Assembly (NCBI GenBank): GCA_938004185.1
Contig: CALKWN010000065.1
Span: forward strand, 310,001-374,000
Source: an uncultured candidate division WWE3 bacterium
GTDB taxonomy: Bacteria > Patescibacteriota > WWE3 > UBA101185 > UBA10185
Length of the DNA stretch: 64,000 nucleotides
Direction: 5' to 3'
A program made the translations under genes and the position numbers. Below, piece after piece: positions 39,985 to 48,787 of this stretch. Each line of letters begins with the position of its first letter. The first letter of the stretch is position 1. The notes beneath the pieces were generated by a model. It made no database searches and was not told the origin of the DNA. It worked only from the letters and a program-made list of their open reading frames with translations.

Positions 39985-41235
39985 CAGAAAAGATTTAAGT
40001 TTACCGAAAATCTTAAAAAAACTTTTGTTCATATTACCCCTCTTGTCATCAAAAGACAATAACTGACTGCCTCTAAAAAGTTTTACGCCGTACAAAACAG
40101 CTCCTACTCCGGCAGAAGAAGAGGGACCCTGAATTTCATCTATTAACCCCGTCACACCTCTCGGAATTCCTAAACGTACGGGCATTTTTAAATTTAACTT
40201 GGCATTTCTTTCTACATTTGCAGTGAGGGCACCGCCCCCCGTAATTACAACACCAGCTGGTAACTTACCTGTCAGATTAACTTTCTGAACTTCCAGAGCA
40301 ATAAGTCTGAAAATTTCTTCCAGGCGTGCATCAAGAATCTTGTAAAGCATTTGTCTGGGAAGACGGTCGATCTCGAGACCGAATTCTGAAACATCAAAAT
40401 CCTCATCTTTTTTTACGGCATCTGAATTTTTTGAAATTGCGGCTTCGTTGCTGAGCCTTATTTTTATGCGTTCGGCGTCCTCTAAACGGGATCTTAGTCC
40501 TATGGCCAAATCACTCGTAATAAGCTTTCCGCCTATCGGAAGAACGGCTGAGTGAACCGGACTTCCGTCGAGAAATGCAATCATTGAGGTAGTACCGCCC
40601 CCTATATCAACCAACAAAGTACCGAGCTCTTTTTCCGTATCAGTCAGTACAGCTTCTGCTGAAGCTACACCCGTGTATACCATTTCTTCGACGTTTACTC
40701 CAACCTGATTAACACATTTCAAAATGTTTCTTAAAGCTATGGAAGCGCCGTGAATAATGTTGGTTTCAACCTCTAACCTTACACCTGACATGCCGACAGG
40801 ATCTTTTATACCTTCCTGAGAATCTATTGAAAAATCTCTTGGAATAACATGGATGATCTCGCGTGTAGAGGGAAGGGAAACCGCCTGTGCCGCCTCAATA
40901 ACTCTCGTAACATCTTCTTTTGATATCTCGCTGGTCTGGCTCGGAGAGACAGCAACAACACCATGCGAATTAAGGGTTTCTATATGGCCTCCGTTTATGG
41001 TCACAAAAGCACTTGAAACCGAAACGCCGGCCATTCTTTCAGCCTTCTCTATGCTGGCAGCAATAGCCTCAACTGCGCTATCGATATCAACAACATTTCC
41101 TTTATTTACACCTTTTGAAGGAACTTCGCCCGAAACACCTATTACAGACACCTTCGACTCAGAGACCGATGCGATGGTCGTACCCACCTTAGTGGAGCCG
41201 ATGTCTATTCCTGTAATTATCTTTTCTTTGGGCAT
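39979..41235 (-). CDS. ftsA: Cell division protein FtsA
   Basis: A 418-residue actin-like protein that tethers FtsZ to the membrane. It has the phosphate-1 motif IITGIDIGSTKVGT, a 1C domain, the phosphate-2 motif LGTLLVDIGGGTTSMI near residue 190, and the adenosine motif AGVVITGGGALTANV near residue 340. The C-terminal segment SFFKIFGKLKSFLP is amphipathic, the expected membrane-targeting helix. It begins 14 nt after ftsQ in the murA-like...ftsA operon and its stop codon lies within the terminator. Confidence 0.97.
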   Translation of the reverse strand: MPKEKIITGIDIGSTKVGTTIASVSESKVSVIGVSGEVPSKGVNKGNVVDIDSAVEAIAASIEKAERMAGVSVSSAFVTINGGHIETLNSHGVVAVSPSQTSEISKEDVTRVIEAAQAVSLPSTREIIHVIPRDFSIDSQEGIKDPVGMSGVRLEVETNIIHGASIALRNILKCVNQVGVNVEEMVYTGVASAEAVLTDTEKELGTLLVDIGGGTTSMIAFLDGSPVHSAVLPIGGKLITSDLAIGLRSRLEDAERIKIRLSNEAAISKNSDAVKKDEDFDVSEFGLEIDRLPRQMLYKILDARLEEIFRLIALEVQKVNLTGKLPAGVVITGGGALTANVERNAKLNLKMPVRLGIPRGVTGLIDEIQGPSSSAGVGAVLYGVKLFRGSQLLSFDDKRGNMNKSFFKIFGKLKSFLP

Positions 41236-41249
41236 ATTGCGGTTAAAAC

Positions 41250-42095
41250 CTACTCATATAATACTATTACTTTATCATATCGTAAATCAATTTTAATTAC
41301 GGATTTTCCCTCGAGAAGGAGATTTTTATATATCTTTTCCAACTTTTTAACTGACTCTGATACATTTTTCAAATTACTTATGAATATCTCTGTAGGCCCC
41401 AAATAAAGCTTTGAGTACCTTTCGCTGAAACTTACACTACTTACATCAAGCCCGGCCTGACCGGCTTCGGTCAAAATTTCAACACTAACCGGCACTATGT
41501 TAGCCTCTAAAAAAGTACCGACATTAATATCCCCGCTATAGACTATAAGAGGCAGTCCCATGAATTCCTCGGATACTTCTCCTAAAACGTAACCCTCAAC
41601 ATCGATAAGATAGTAAGGATTGTCTTTTCCTTTACTGATAATAGCTAATGGCACCCTTTCGTCTATTTTTATTACCAAATTATCCGGATAGTCTACTGAT
41701 ACATCAATATTTTTTGCACCGAGAAAATTTGATTTTAATGTTTCTGCAATCTCAGAAGAGTTTAGAAAAAAAATACTGTGCCCTCCCATTTTCTGATAAA
41801 CCATGCTGTTAAAATCTTCCACATTTACGAAAGTGCCTCCTCCTATTACCGATATATTTTTAACTGTGAATTTAGGATTTAAATAAATATACTGATACAA
41901 AAAGTAGCCTATAAACCCAAGTGTTAAAAAAACAATAACTATCTTAATAATAATTCGGTATTTTCTGGCAAGGACACGTGGGTTTCTAATACCTCTTTTT
42001 CTTCCTCTTATCTTATTTAATAAGATCTGGTTCCCGCTGGTTTGTACAGGATATTTTTTACTGCCCAGATTTTTTCTTGAGCTTAATGGTTTCAT
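41250..42095 (-). CDS. ftsQ: Cell division protein FtsQ/DivIB
   Basis: A 281-residue bitopic protein of the divisome. It has a basic cytoplasmic N-terminus, one membrane helix (about residues 46-66, IIIKIVIVFLTLGFIGYFL), a POTRA domain (FTVKNISVIGGGTFVNVEDF) and the FtsQ/DivIB beta domain (DVSVDYPDNLVIKIDERVPLAII, YYLIDVEGYVLGE). The start overlaps the end of murG by 38 nt. The TTG two codons earlier is possible but the ATG is preferred. Translation is coupled to murG. Confidence 0.93.
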   Translation of the reverse strand: MKPLSSRKNLGSKKYPVQTSGNQILLNKIRGRKRGIRNPRVLARKYRIIIKIVIVFLTLGFIGYFLYQYIYLNPKFTVKNISVIGGGTFVNVEDFNSMVYQKMGGHSIFFLNSSEIAETLKSNFLGAKNIDVSVDYPDNLVIKIDERVPLAIISKGKDNPYYLIDVEGYVLGEVSEEFMGLPLIVYSGDINVGTFLEANIVPVSVEILTEAGQAGLDVSSVSFSERYSKLYLGPTEIFISNLKNVSESVKKLEKIYKNLLLEGKSVIKIDLRYDKVIVLYE

Positions 42096-43173
42096 TGGCA
42101 ATTATTCCTGCGGCATCTAAGCTTATTAATCCGGAAGCCTCTGGATCATTTAGCTTGTAGCTACTTAAAGAAAGTAGCATCTTTTTCACATTTTCAACCA
42201 AAATACTCGGAGTTAAATCCTTTTCTTCGATAATTTCCGCAATTCCATAGTTCTTAAGTATTTCTGCATTTCTCATTTGTTCGTTATGACTTACCCAAGG
42301 TATTGGTATTAAAATTGCGGGTTTTTCCAAGGCAAGTAATTCTGTAACCGTGTGTGCTCCTGACCTACCTACAACTAAAGCTGACTTATTAAACGCTTCG
42401 CCTATCTCATCATCAAAAATAAATTTTCTTAAAAAATACTTACCATTCGACAAACCTCTGACCTCTTCATACATATCCCTAAGCTGCTCGAAATCATTAA
42501 ATCTAGAATGATCACCACACTGGTGAATTATGTTAGCCAGCGCTAAAAGTTCTGCCAAAGATTCCCTCACCACATCGTTTATCAAATGGGAGCCTGATTT
42601 TCCTGCAGTAATATAAATGGTTGGTAGATCATTTAGGGTTGAGAACGAATCAGACCCAATTTCAAAAACGGATTTTCGTATCGGTACCCCTGAATAAACT
42701 ATTTTTTTCGCAGGAAAGTATTTTTCTGAGTCTTTCCAACCTATGCAAATTTTTTTAACAAAGTTTGCTAAAAGCTTGTTCGCGTAGCCTGTAACTACAG
42801 TTTGCTCATGTGTAATTGAAGGAATTCCCAAAAACCAACCTGAAATGACAGTGGGTACGGCAAGATAACCACCGAAAGACAGTATCACATCGGGTTTTAT
42901 TTCTCTAAGCCACTTAAATGACTGAATAAAACCGAGAGGTATTCTAGCCAAACGTATCGGATTGTATGTTTTATAAAATTTTCCGGCTTTAAGATCGTAA
43001 AAAGGTATGCCGAGAGAAGTAATCTCCTTATACTCAAGGCTTTCATTTTTATTACTTGCCGCAGAATATTTATGCCCGAACCAATACATAAGAACATCTG
43101 GATATCTGTTTTTTAAAACATCTATTACTGGTAGTGCAGAACTGTGATGTCCACCCGTGATTACTATTTTCAT
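42058..43173 (-). CDS. murG: MurG, lipid II synthase
   Basis: A 371-residue GT28 glycosyltransferase adding GlcNAc to lipid I. Recognisable parts: DVILSFGGYLAVPTVISGWF, GIPSITHEQTVVTGYANKLL, ITAGKSGSHLIND (second glycine-rich loop), and RSGAHTVTELLALEKPAILIPIP with HNEQMRNAEIL, the UDP-GlcNAc site. The first loop is odd: instead of GGTGGHxxPALA the N-terminus reads ITGGHHSSALPVIDV, so one Gly-rich turn is shortened. It overlaps ftsW by 4 nt (ATGA) and ftsQ by 38 nt. Confidence 0.94.
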   Translation of the reverse strand: MKIVITGGHHSSALPVIDVLKNRYPDVLMYWFGHKYSAASNKNESLEYKEITSLGIPFYDLKAGKFYKTYNPIRLARIPLGFIQSFKWLREIKPDVILSFGGYLAVPTVISGWFLGIPSITHEQTVVTGYANKLLANFVKKICIGWKDSEKYFPAKKIVYSGVPIRKSVFEIGSDSFSTLNDLPTIYITAGKSGSHLINDVVRESLAELLALANIIHQCGDHSRFNDFEQLRDMYEEVRGLSNGKYFLRKFIFDDEIGEAFNKSALVVGRSGAHTVTELLALEKPAILIPIPWVSHNEQMRNAEILKNYGIAEIIEEKDLTPSILVENVKKMLLSLSSYKLNDPEASGLISLDAAGIIANETIKLKKKSGQ

Positions 43174-44339
43174 TTAGAAATCTCCCTTCCTACATTTGCA
43201 AGAATTCCGAGACCCATAAGACTAAAAACCATGCTCGAACCTCCATAGGATATTAAAGGTATTGGGACGCCGGTCAGCGGTAAAATTTGTGTCATTGCAC
43301 CGATGTTAACAAAAAATTGTAATCCTATCCAAGACGTAACACCGGATGCTAACAAACGGCCTCTTAAAGACTTTGCATGCTTTGCAATATCAAATCCCAG
43401 ATAGATTAAATAGGAAAATGCAAAAATTACGACGACCGTACCTGCAAATCCGAATTCTTCACCAATAATCGCAAAAATTGAATCTGATGCTACCTCGGGC
43501 AAGTAATAGTATTTTTGGCGCGATTGGCCGAATCCTACTCCGAACATGCCGCCGGAACCAAGAGCAATTTGAATTTGCTTTATATGGTAACCTTCACCGC
43601 GGTCATCGGCGTCAAATCCCTTAATTTGAGTCAGCAACCTATCTCTTCTGTATGGAGAAAGGATAATTAGTACCGTTGCCATAATTAAAAGTACCGGAGC
43701 AAGCATGAAAAGGGGTTTTATCGAAGACCCGGAAGCAAAATAAACTACCGTTCCTATTGCCGCAACCATGACCGCAGTAGACATGTTAGGTTGTGCAATT
43801 ATTAAAACGAAAAATATACCCGTAATTACGGCATAGAGTTTAAAAGGATTTTTATTATCCTGAAGGACCTTAGGAAGCATTGTAGATAAATACAATATCA
43901 ATGTAAGTTTAGTTAACTCGCCGGGTTGAAAACCCACCACACCCAATATAGGAATTTTCGGAAGAGGCGGACCGTTTAAGTAAAGCCATCTGTTCGCTCC
44001 GTTTATGCAAGGTGCAAAAAAAATGTTCCATGAGCAAGGTAGAACTGAAACGATTGCCAGAGCAACAAGAAATATTAATGTTGCTGTAAAAAACAACGCG
44101 GCTATCTTGTCAATTTTTTTATAATCCAGTTTGTAAAAAAAGGTAAATCCTAATAGACCTATAACTACCCAACCTAGCTGAAGAAAAACAAACCTATACG
44201 GATCGTTATACAGACTATCCGAGTGAATTATTGTGGAATCGGCAATTATAATTATGCCGAAAAGAAGAAACATGAGAACAAGAAAAACGAAAGGCCTGTC
44301 TTTTCTTGGCGATGTTTGGACAGATTTTGATTTAATCAT
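43170..44339 (-). CDS. ftsW: FtsW/RodA family glycosyltransferase
   Basis: A 389-residue SEDS-family protein with about ten membrane helices that polymerises lipid II. Key segments: NRWLYLNGPPLPKIPILGVV-like periplasmic loop, FQPGELTKLTLILYLS, DSIFAIIGEEFGFAG and the C-terminal LTGVPIPLISYGGSSMVF. Position between mraY and murG favours FtsW over RodA. It starts 3 nt after the mraY stop. Confidence 0.94.
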   Translation of the reverse strand: MIKSKSVQTSPRKDRPFVFLVLMFLLFGIIIIADSTIIHSDSLYNDPYRFVFLQLGWVVIGLLGFTFFYKLDYKKIDKIAALFFTATLIFLVALAIVSVLPCSWNIFFAPCINGANRWLYLNGPPLPKIPILGVVGFQPGELTKLTLILYLSTMLPKVLQDNKNPFKLYAVITGIFFVLIIAQPNMSTAVMVAAIGTVVYFASGSSIKPLFMLAPVLLIMATVLIILSPYRRDRLLTQIKGFDADDRGEGYHIKQIQIALGSGGMFGVGFGQSRQKYYYLPEVASDSIFAIIGEEFGFAGTVVVIFAFSYLIYLGFDIAKHAKSLRGRLLASGVTSWIGLQFFVNIGAMTQILPLTGVPIPLISYGGSSMVFSLMGLGILANVGREISK

Positions 44340-44342
44340 AAA

Positions 44343-45428
44343 TTACATGAGCGCAATAAATATTCCGGCAAACGCGCAGAACGCTCCGAAAAGCCAAAAT
44401 CTAAGAGTTACTTTTGTTTCGGGCCAGCCCAAAAGCTCGAAGTGGTGATGAACAGGAGCAAACCTGAATAATCTTTTTTTAGTAATTTTTACGGAAAGCT
44501 GCTGAAGCGGACTGCTTATTCCGTCAAAAAGAAACACCGCACCAATAATAAGAAACGCAATTTCCCTGTGTAAAAATACGGCCAAAAGCGCCAAGGTCCC
44601 CCCTAAAACGTGGGAACCGACGTTGCCCATAAATATCCTAGCCGGGTAAATATTAAAGTAAAGAAAAGGGAGTATCGCACCGGCAAAGGTAGCACAAAAA
44701 ATTGCCAACTGGTTATATCCTAAAACCCTGGAAACAACCCAAAAAGACAAAAATGCTATAAGGGATAAGCCTGCAGCTAAACCGTCTAATCCATCGGTGA
44801 AAGCAACGGCATTAAGAACAACAATGAAAAGCAAAAATACGAATATCGGATAAAATATTCCGATGTGAACCTCTCCGATTAGCGGGAACCAAATGTAATC
44901 CCATCCCAATTTGAAATAAACCCAATATGCAACAAAACCCCCGATAAGGCTCTGAATAAGAAACTTAATGTAGGTTTGCATACCGCTGGAATCCGAGCTC
45001 CCTACTATTCGCCAAAATTCTTTAAAAGAACGCCATGGGGAAGATAGGACTCTTAATATACCTCTGGAACCACTTTCTCTTTTTCTATATAGCCAATTGA
45101 AATGATATTCAAAGAATCCCGGAAGACCTGATTTTCTATAAACTTTTGTAAAATCTTCGAATAACCCTAAGAGTCCAGACAACAGGGCTACGAAAATCGG
45201 CAAGAGGGTTTGTGTTCTGGACCTATTAATCAGCAGCGTTAACAACGCTACGACAGAAACAAAAACAAGTCCGCCCATAGTAGGAGTTCCAATTTTTTGA
45301 AAGTGACTCTTTGGTGCGTCACCTCTTACCTCTTCACCCATCTGAAACCTATAAACAAAATTAATCCATATAGGATACACAAGAAATGAAACTATTCCCG
45401 CTGCAAATAAAAATAATAAATCCAACAT
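44343..45428 (-). CDS. mraY: MraY, phospho-MurNAc-pentapeptide transferase
   Basis: A 361-residue polytopic enzyme that forms lipid I from UDP-MurNAc-pentapeptide and undecaprenyl phosphate. Signatures: GTPTMGGLVF, NAVAFTDGLDGLAAGLS, GNVGSHVLGG and FAPVHHHFELLGW. The Asp-Asp pair of loop 2 reads LGLFEDFTKVYRK, so the first Asp is Glu. An insertion of about 40 residues follows (YHFNWLYRKRESGSRGI...). I start at the ATG that overlaps the murA-like stop as TAATG. The codon 18 nt upstream would put six residues inside that gene. Confidence 0.94.
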   Translation of the reverse strand: MLDLLFLFAAGIVSFLVYPIWINFVYRFQMGEEVRGDAPKSHFQKIGTPTMGGLVFVSVVALLTLLINRSRTQTLLPIFVALLSGLLGLFEDFTKVYRKSGLPGFFEYHFNWLYRKRESGSRGILRVLSSPWRSFKEFWRIVGSSDSSGMQTYIKFLIQSLIGGFVAYWVYFKLGWDYIWFPLIGEVHIGIFYPIFVFLLFIVVLNAVAFTDGLDGLAAGLSLIAFLSFWVVSRVLGYNQLAIFCATFAGAILPFLYFNIYPARIFMGNVGSHVLGGTLALLAVFLHREIAFLIIGAVFLFDGISSPLQQLSVKITKKRLFRFAPVHHHFELLGWPETKVTLRFWLFGAFCAFAGIFIALM

Positions 45429-46759
45429 TATTCCCGCTGATCCCATATGTTTGCTCCTAAATTTTTTAACTTAATCGAAAAATTCTCAATATACCCGTCG
45501 ACTATATCAATTCCGTCTATGTCACTTCGCCCTTCCGCAACCAGTCCGGCCAAAAGATGAACGGGACCGAACCTGAAATCTGCTATATCAAGCTTTTCTC
45601 CCTTTAATTTTACAGGTCCGTTGGTTTTAGCTACAGTGTACGGCTCTCCTTGCTTTTCGATATCATAGCCATCGTCGCTTATTGCGGGCGCAATACCGAC
45701 TTCCGAAGGTCTCAAAAGCTCAATTTTTGCCCCCATCCTGTTTAAGTCCTTTGTGTAGCCGAATCTGTCTGTATAGACAGTGTCGTGAATTAGACTTTCA
45801 CCGCTGCACTGTGTTAGAAGAAGCGTAGCCGTCGATTGCCAGTCTGAAATGAAGCCCGGAGTCGGCGCAATTGTAAGATTTGCAGCCTGCAGTTCCTCTC
45901 CATGGCGCCATATTTTTAAAACATTTTGTGATAACTCGTACCGCGCTCCGATTTTAGTTAAAAAGTTCACAAGAGGAATCATGACGTTTCTATCAATATT
46001 TCTAATTTCAAGATTACCTTTTGTTAATAAAGCTGCCATTGCAAAAATTGCAGCCTCGATCTTATCCGACTGCACACTACATGAAGCGCCTTTAAAAATA
46101 TTCACTCCCTTTACTTTAATTACACGTGGTTCGGTTCTCACAACCTCGCCGCCCATTGAATTTATAAGTCCGATTAGATCCTCGATTTCACTTTCTTCGG
46201 AAGCATTGTGTATCTCACTTTCTCCCGCAAGAAAGGACGCGGTCATTATGGCAATATCTGTAGCTAAATGGCTTGGTATTTTAAAGTTAATGTGTGAAGC
46301 GGTAGCTGAAGAGGAAGAAATATAATAGTAACTTTCGTCTTCTTCTACGGTTATACCCAGACTTTTCCAAGCTTCCAGTGTTCTGTTGATATTCGAGATT
46401 TCACCTGACAAAGGTTTAAACTTAGGCAAAGAAGCTTTACCGAATCTAAATAAAAGAGGTGGGACCAACAAAACAGATGTTCTATACTTTGACCCAACAT
46501 CAAGAGGTATTTCATGAGAAGTTATTCCCGACCCATTCAAAATTAATCTACCCGTTCCCGCCCACTCAGCTTTACCTCCAAGTAGTTTAATCATACTGAT
46601 GTCATCTTCTATCGCACCGATTTTCGGAACATTCTGAATAATTACATCATCATTTGAAAACATCGCGGCGGCCATCAATTTTAAGGCTGAGTTTCTTGTG
46701 CCGGACACCTGCACGGTGCCTAACAACGGAGCGCCACCTTCTACGATAACGCCGCTCAT
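45428..46759 (-). CDS. MurA-family protein with non-canonical active site
   Basis: A 443-residue enolpyruvyltransferase-fold protein (EPSP/MurA superfamily) with two inside-out barrel domains. Against MurA it keeps the Asn of SGTRNSAL, the Asp of SDKIEA and ISDWQS, and FRFG near residue 392. Residues normally essential differ: the Lys of SGAKNA is Arg (SGTRNSAL), the Cys-containing loop GGCxIGxRPxDLH is replaced by PKFKPLSGEISNINR, and the Arg of DRGYE is lost (VDGYIEN). It may be a divergent MurA, insensitive to fosfomycin, or a related transferase with another substrate. First of the cluster with mraY, starting 1 nt after secG. Confidence 0.85.
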   Translation of the reverse strand: MSGVIVEGGAPLLGTVQVSGTRNSALKLMAAAMFSNDDVIIQNVPKIGAIEDDISMIKLLGGKAEWAGTGRLILNGSGITSHEIPLDVGSKYRTSVLLVPPLLFRFGKASLPKFKPLSGEISNINRTLEAWKSLGITVEEDESYYYISSSSATASHINFKIPSHLATDIAIMTASFLAGESEIHNASEESEIEDLIGLINSMGGEVVRTEPRVIKVKGVNIFKGASCSVQSDKIEAAIFAMAALLTKGNLEIRNIDRNVMIPLVNFLTKIGARYELSQNVLKIWRHGEELQAANLTIAPTPGFISDWQSTATLLLTQCSGESLIHDTVYTDRFGYTKDLNRMGAKIELLRPSEVGIAPAISDDGYDIEKQGEPYTVAKTNGPVKLKGEKLDIADFRFGPVHLLAGLVAEGRSDIDGIDIVDGYIENFSIKLKNLGANIWDQRE

Positions 46760-46760
46760 A

Positions 46761-46979
46761 TCAGGATAATTTTATTAGGAGAAATGAATTTACTACAAGC
46801 AAAACTCCCAAAACTGCCGTAAGGATAAAAACCGCTTTTTCTACACCCCGCAGTGATCTATAAGCGGTAAATGAGTTCTTTAGACCTGACGACAAACCGG
46901 CATTTTTTGTTTGAATAAGGACCAAAAACACCAACAGTACTGAGATTATTGCCTGTATTATTTTTAAAAAATTAATCAT
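46761..46979 (-). CDS. secG: Protein-export membrane protein SecG
   Basis: A 72-residue, two-helix subunit of the SecYEG translocon. MINFLKIIQAIISVLLVFLVL is the first helix, then the conserved short loop NAGLSSGLKNSF, then the second helix (AVFILTAVLGVLLVVNSFLL). I start at MINFLK because the ten codons before it run into the preceding gene's end. Adjacent to the murA-like gene with a 1-nt gap. Confidence 0.92.
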   Translation of the reverse strand: MINFLKIIQAIISVLLVFLVLIQTKNAGLSSGLKNSFTAYRSLRGVEKAVFILTAVLGVLLVVNSFLLIKLS

Positions 46980-46980
46980 A

Positions 46981-47391
46981 TTATTTCTTCTGCGTACAAA
47001 GCCACTCAAAAAAAGTATATACCATTGAGAGGATAAAGGCAGAAAATAAGGCAGACCAGAAGACCGTAAGGCTTTTTGATGGTAGCATAAAGCCGAAAAT
47101 AATCAAATCAGACAAAGTGGTCTCAAGTATTGTAAAACCGGGTAAAAACAGTGTTAAAACATACAAAGAAAGTGTAGACAATATAGTTGCAATAAATAAA
47201 AAGCCGATCCCCTTATGAGGAAGACCGAATGTCATTAAAAGAGGCTTTCCGATAAAAAAAAGAAGAGTAAGGGCTAAAGCCAGTACAACAAAAGCTTTTA
47301 TATCTTCACCGTAGTATAAAGAAGATAAAACGTAGTTAGTGCAGTACAAAGATATAAGGACAAAAACAAAAGTTCTTATAACCCTCTTCAT
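46981..47391 (-). CDS. Four-helix membrane protein, phage-holin-4-like
   Basis: A 136-residue integral membrane protein with four predicted helices. The composition and the phrase GIGFLFIATILSTLSLYVLTLFLPGFTI resemble the family often annotated as phage holin family 4 (a widespread bacterial membrane protein, not a phage gene). Function unknown. It starts 18 nt behind uvrC with a perfect leaderless signal: TATAAT (47398-47403) ends 6 nt before the ATG. secG follows 1 nt after. Confidence 0.78.
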   Translation of the reverse strand: MKRVIRTFVFVLISLYCTNYVLSSLYYGEDIKAFVVLALALTLLFFIGKPLLMTFGLPHKGIGFLFIATILSTLSLYVLTLFLPGFTILETTLSDLIIFGFMLPSKSLTVFWSALFSAFILSMVYTFFEWLCTQKK

Positions 47392-47409
47392 ATATAAATT
47401 ATATCCTGA

Positions 47410-48765
47410 TTACGGCGCTGTTCCAAAGACCTTCCTGCTTCTTAAAGAATGGTGGTATTTTTGGGCAAATCTGTGACTCTCATCTCTTAAATTAATAAGC
47501 AATTTCAATCCCGGTCTGCTTTTATCAGCCGATATTTCATGAAAACCGTCTTCATAATAAATTACCGTTTCGTCTTTTTTGGCCAGGCCTACCATCGGCA
47601 CGTCCAGGTTTAACTTCGTCATAGCACTCATCGCCGAAGACAGCTGCCCCTTACCCCCATCCAAGATGATTAATGACGGCATTCCCCAGCTTTTTCTTTT
47701 TCCACCGATCTCGTGAGCTAAGCGCCTATAAATAACTTCAAATATCATGGCGAAATCATCGGGAGTATTTTTAGTTTTTATTTTAAATTTTTTATACTCA
47801 CGTTTGTCGATTCTTCCGTTTATTGCTGTAACCATTGATCCCACCGCTTCCTTCCCCGAAATGTTCGATATATCGTAGCATTCTATTCTTGTTGGAATTT
47901 GTTTCAAAGTCGGTAATATTTCTACAAGATCTTCGAGAGCTTCTCGCGCAAGATCATCCAGCAAATACGGATTTTCTAAATATTCACCGGGAAGTCTAAA
48001 TATTTGTCTCACATAATTAAAACGGCCTAATACATCCCTTACAGAGGCCGCTTCTTCGTATTTTTTAGCTGTAGAGAGTTTTTTCATGTCTCTTTCGAGC
48101 TTTTTTATAAGCATTGTCGTCTTACCCGATAATATTTTCTTTATGGTTGCTACATTTTTTTTGTTTATTTCTAAAGCTTTTTTACCGTTTACACACGGAG
48201 CCGGACAAAGGTTTATATGACCGTACAAACAAGGACTCTTTAGCTTTCTGTATTTTTCGAATTTTGACACCGAACAATCCCTAAACGGAAAAACTCTTCT
48301 CAGCAACCTCACAATATTTTTAACCGTAGTCCCGTCTGGATAAGGACCGAAATATGTTTTGTATTTATTGCTACTACCTTTTCTGAATGTTTCAACTGTT
48401 TCAATATTTACCATCTTACCTTCAACGACAACTTTTTCCGATCTTATCCCAATGTATAAGTAAGATTTATCATCTTTTAAATTAATGTTGAAAACAGGAA
48501 GATACTTTTTAATTAATTCGGCCTCGAGTATGAGTGCTTCCAGCTCACTTTCAACTTCAATGGTTTCAAAAGATGCGATTTTTTCGACAAGTGCGTGTGT
48601 TTTAGATCTTCTATCCAAGTTTATACGGAAATAGGATGATACTCTTGATTTCAGGTTTTTCGCCTTACCCACATAAATCACAGAACCTGAACTGTCCTTA
48701 TAAATATAGACACCCGGCGACTGGGGCAACTTCTTCACTTTTTCTTTTATATTTGAGGAAACCAC
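47410..48765 (-). CDS. uvrC: UvrC excinuclease subunit, lacking the C-terminal HhH
   Basis: A 451-residue nuclease subunit of UvrABC. The GIY-YIG domain is clear (SPGVYIYKDSSGSVIYVGKAKNLKSRVSSYF), with a four-Cys-like segment (CSVSKFEKYRKLKSPCLYGHINLCPAPC), a UVR motif and the RNase H-like domain (RIECYDISNISGKEAVGSM, LIILDGGKGQLSSA, DESHRFAQKYHHSLRSRK). The protein stops just after this point, so the tandem helix-hairpin-helix of longer UvrC (about 600 residues) is missing. The stop is genuine, since the next gene's promoter follows. Start: GTG 48765, with TACAAT (48772-48777) ending 6 nt upstream. Confidence 0.95.
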   Translation of the reverse strand: MVSSNIKEKVKKLPQSPGVYIYKDSSGSVIYVGKAKNLKSRVSSYFRINLDRRSKTHALVEKIASFETIEVESELEALILEAELIKKYLPVFNINLKDDKSYLYIGIRSEKVVVEGKMVNIETVETFRKGSSNKYKTYFGPYPDGTTVKNIVRLLRRVFPFRDCSVSKFEKYRKLKSPCLYGHINLCPAPCVNGKKALEINKKNVATIKKILSGKTTMLIKKLERDMKKLSTAKKYEEAASVRDVLGRFNYVRQIFRLPGEYLENPYLLDDLAREALEDLVEILPTLKQIPTRIECYDISNISGKEAVGSMVTAINGRIDKREYKKFKIKTKNTPDDFAMIFEVIYRRLAHEIGGKRKSWGMPSLIILDGGKGQLSSAMSAMTKLNLDVPMVGLAKKDETVIYYEDGFHEISADKSRPGLKLLINLRDESHRFAQKYHHSLRSRKVFGTAP

Positions 48766-48787
48766 GAAGTTATTGTAGCATTTACCC

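Noticed and set aside
46981..47391. Prophage remnant (holin)
   Set aside because: The holin-4-like family is widespread in bacterial chromosomes, and no other phage gene is nearby.
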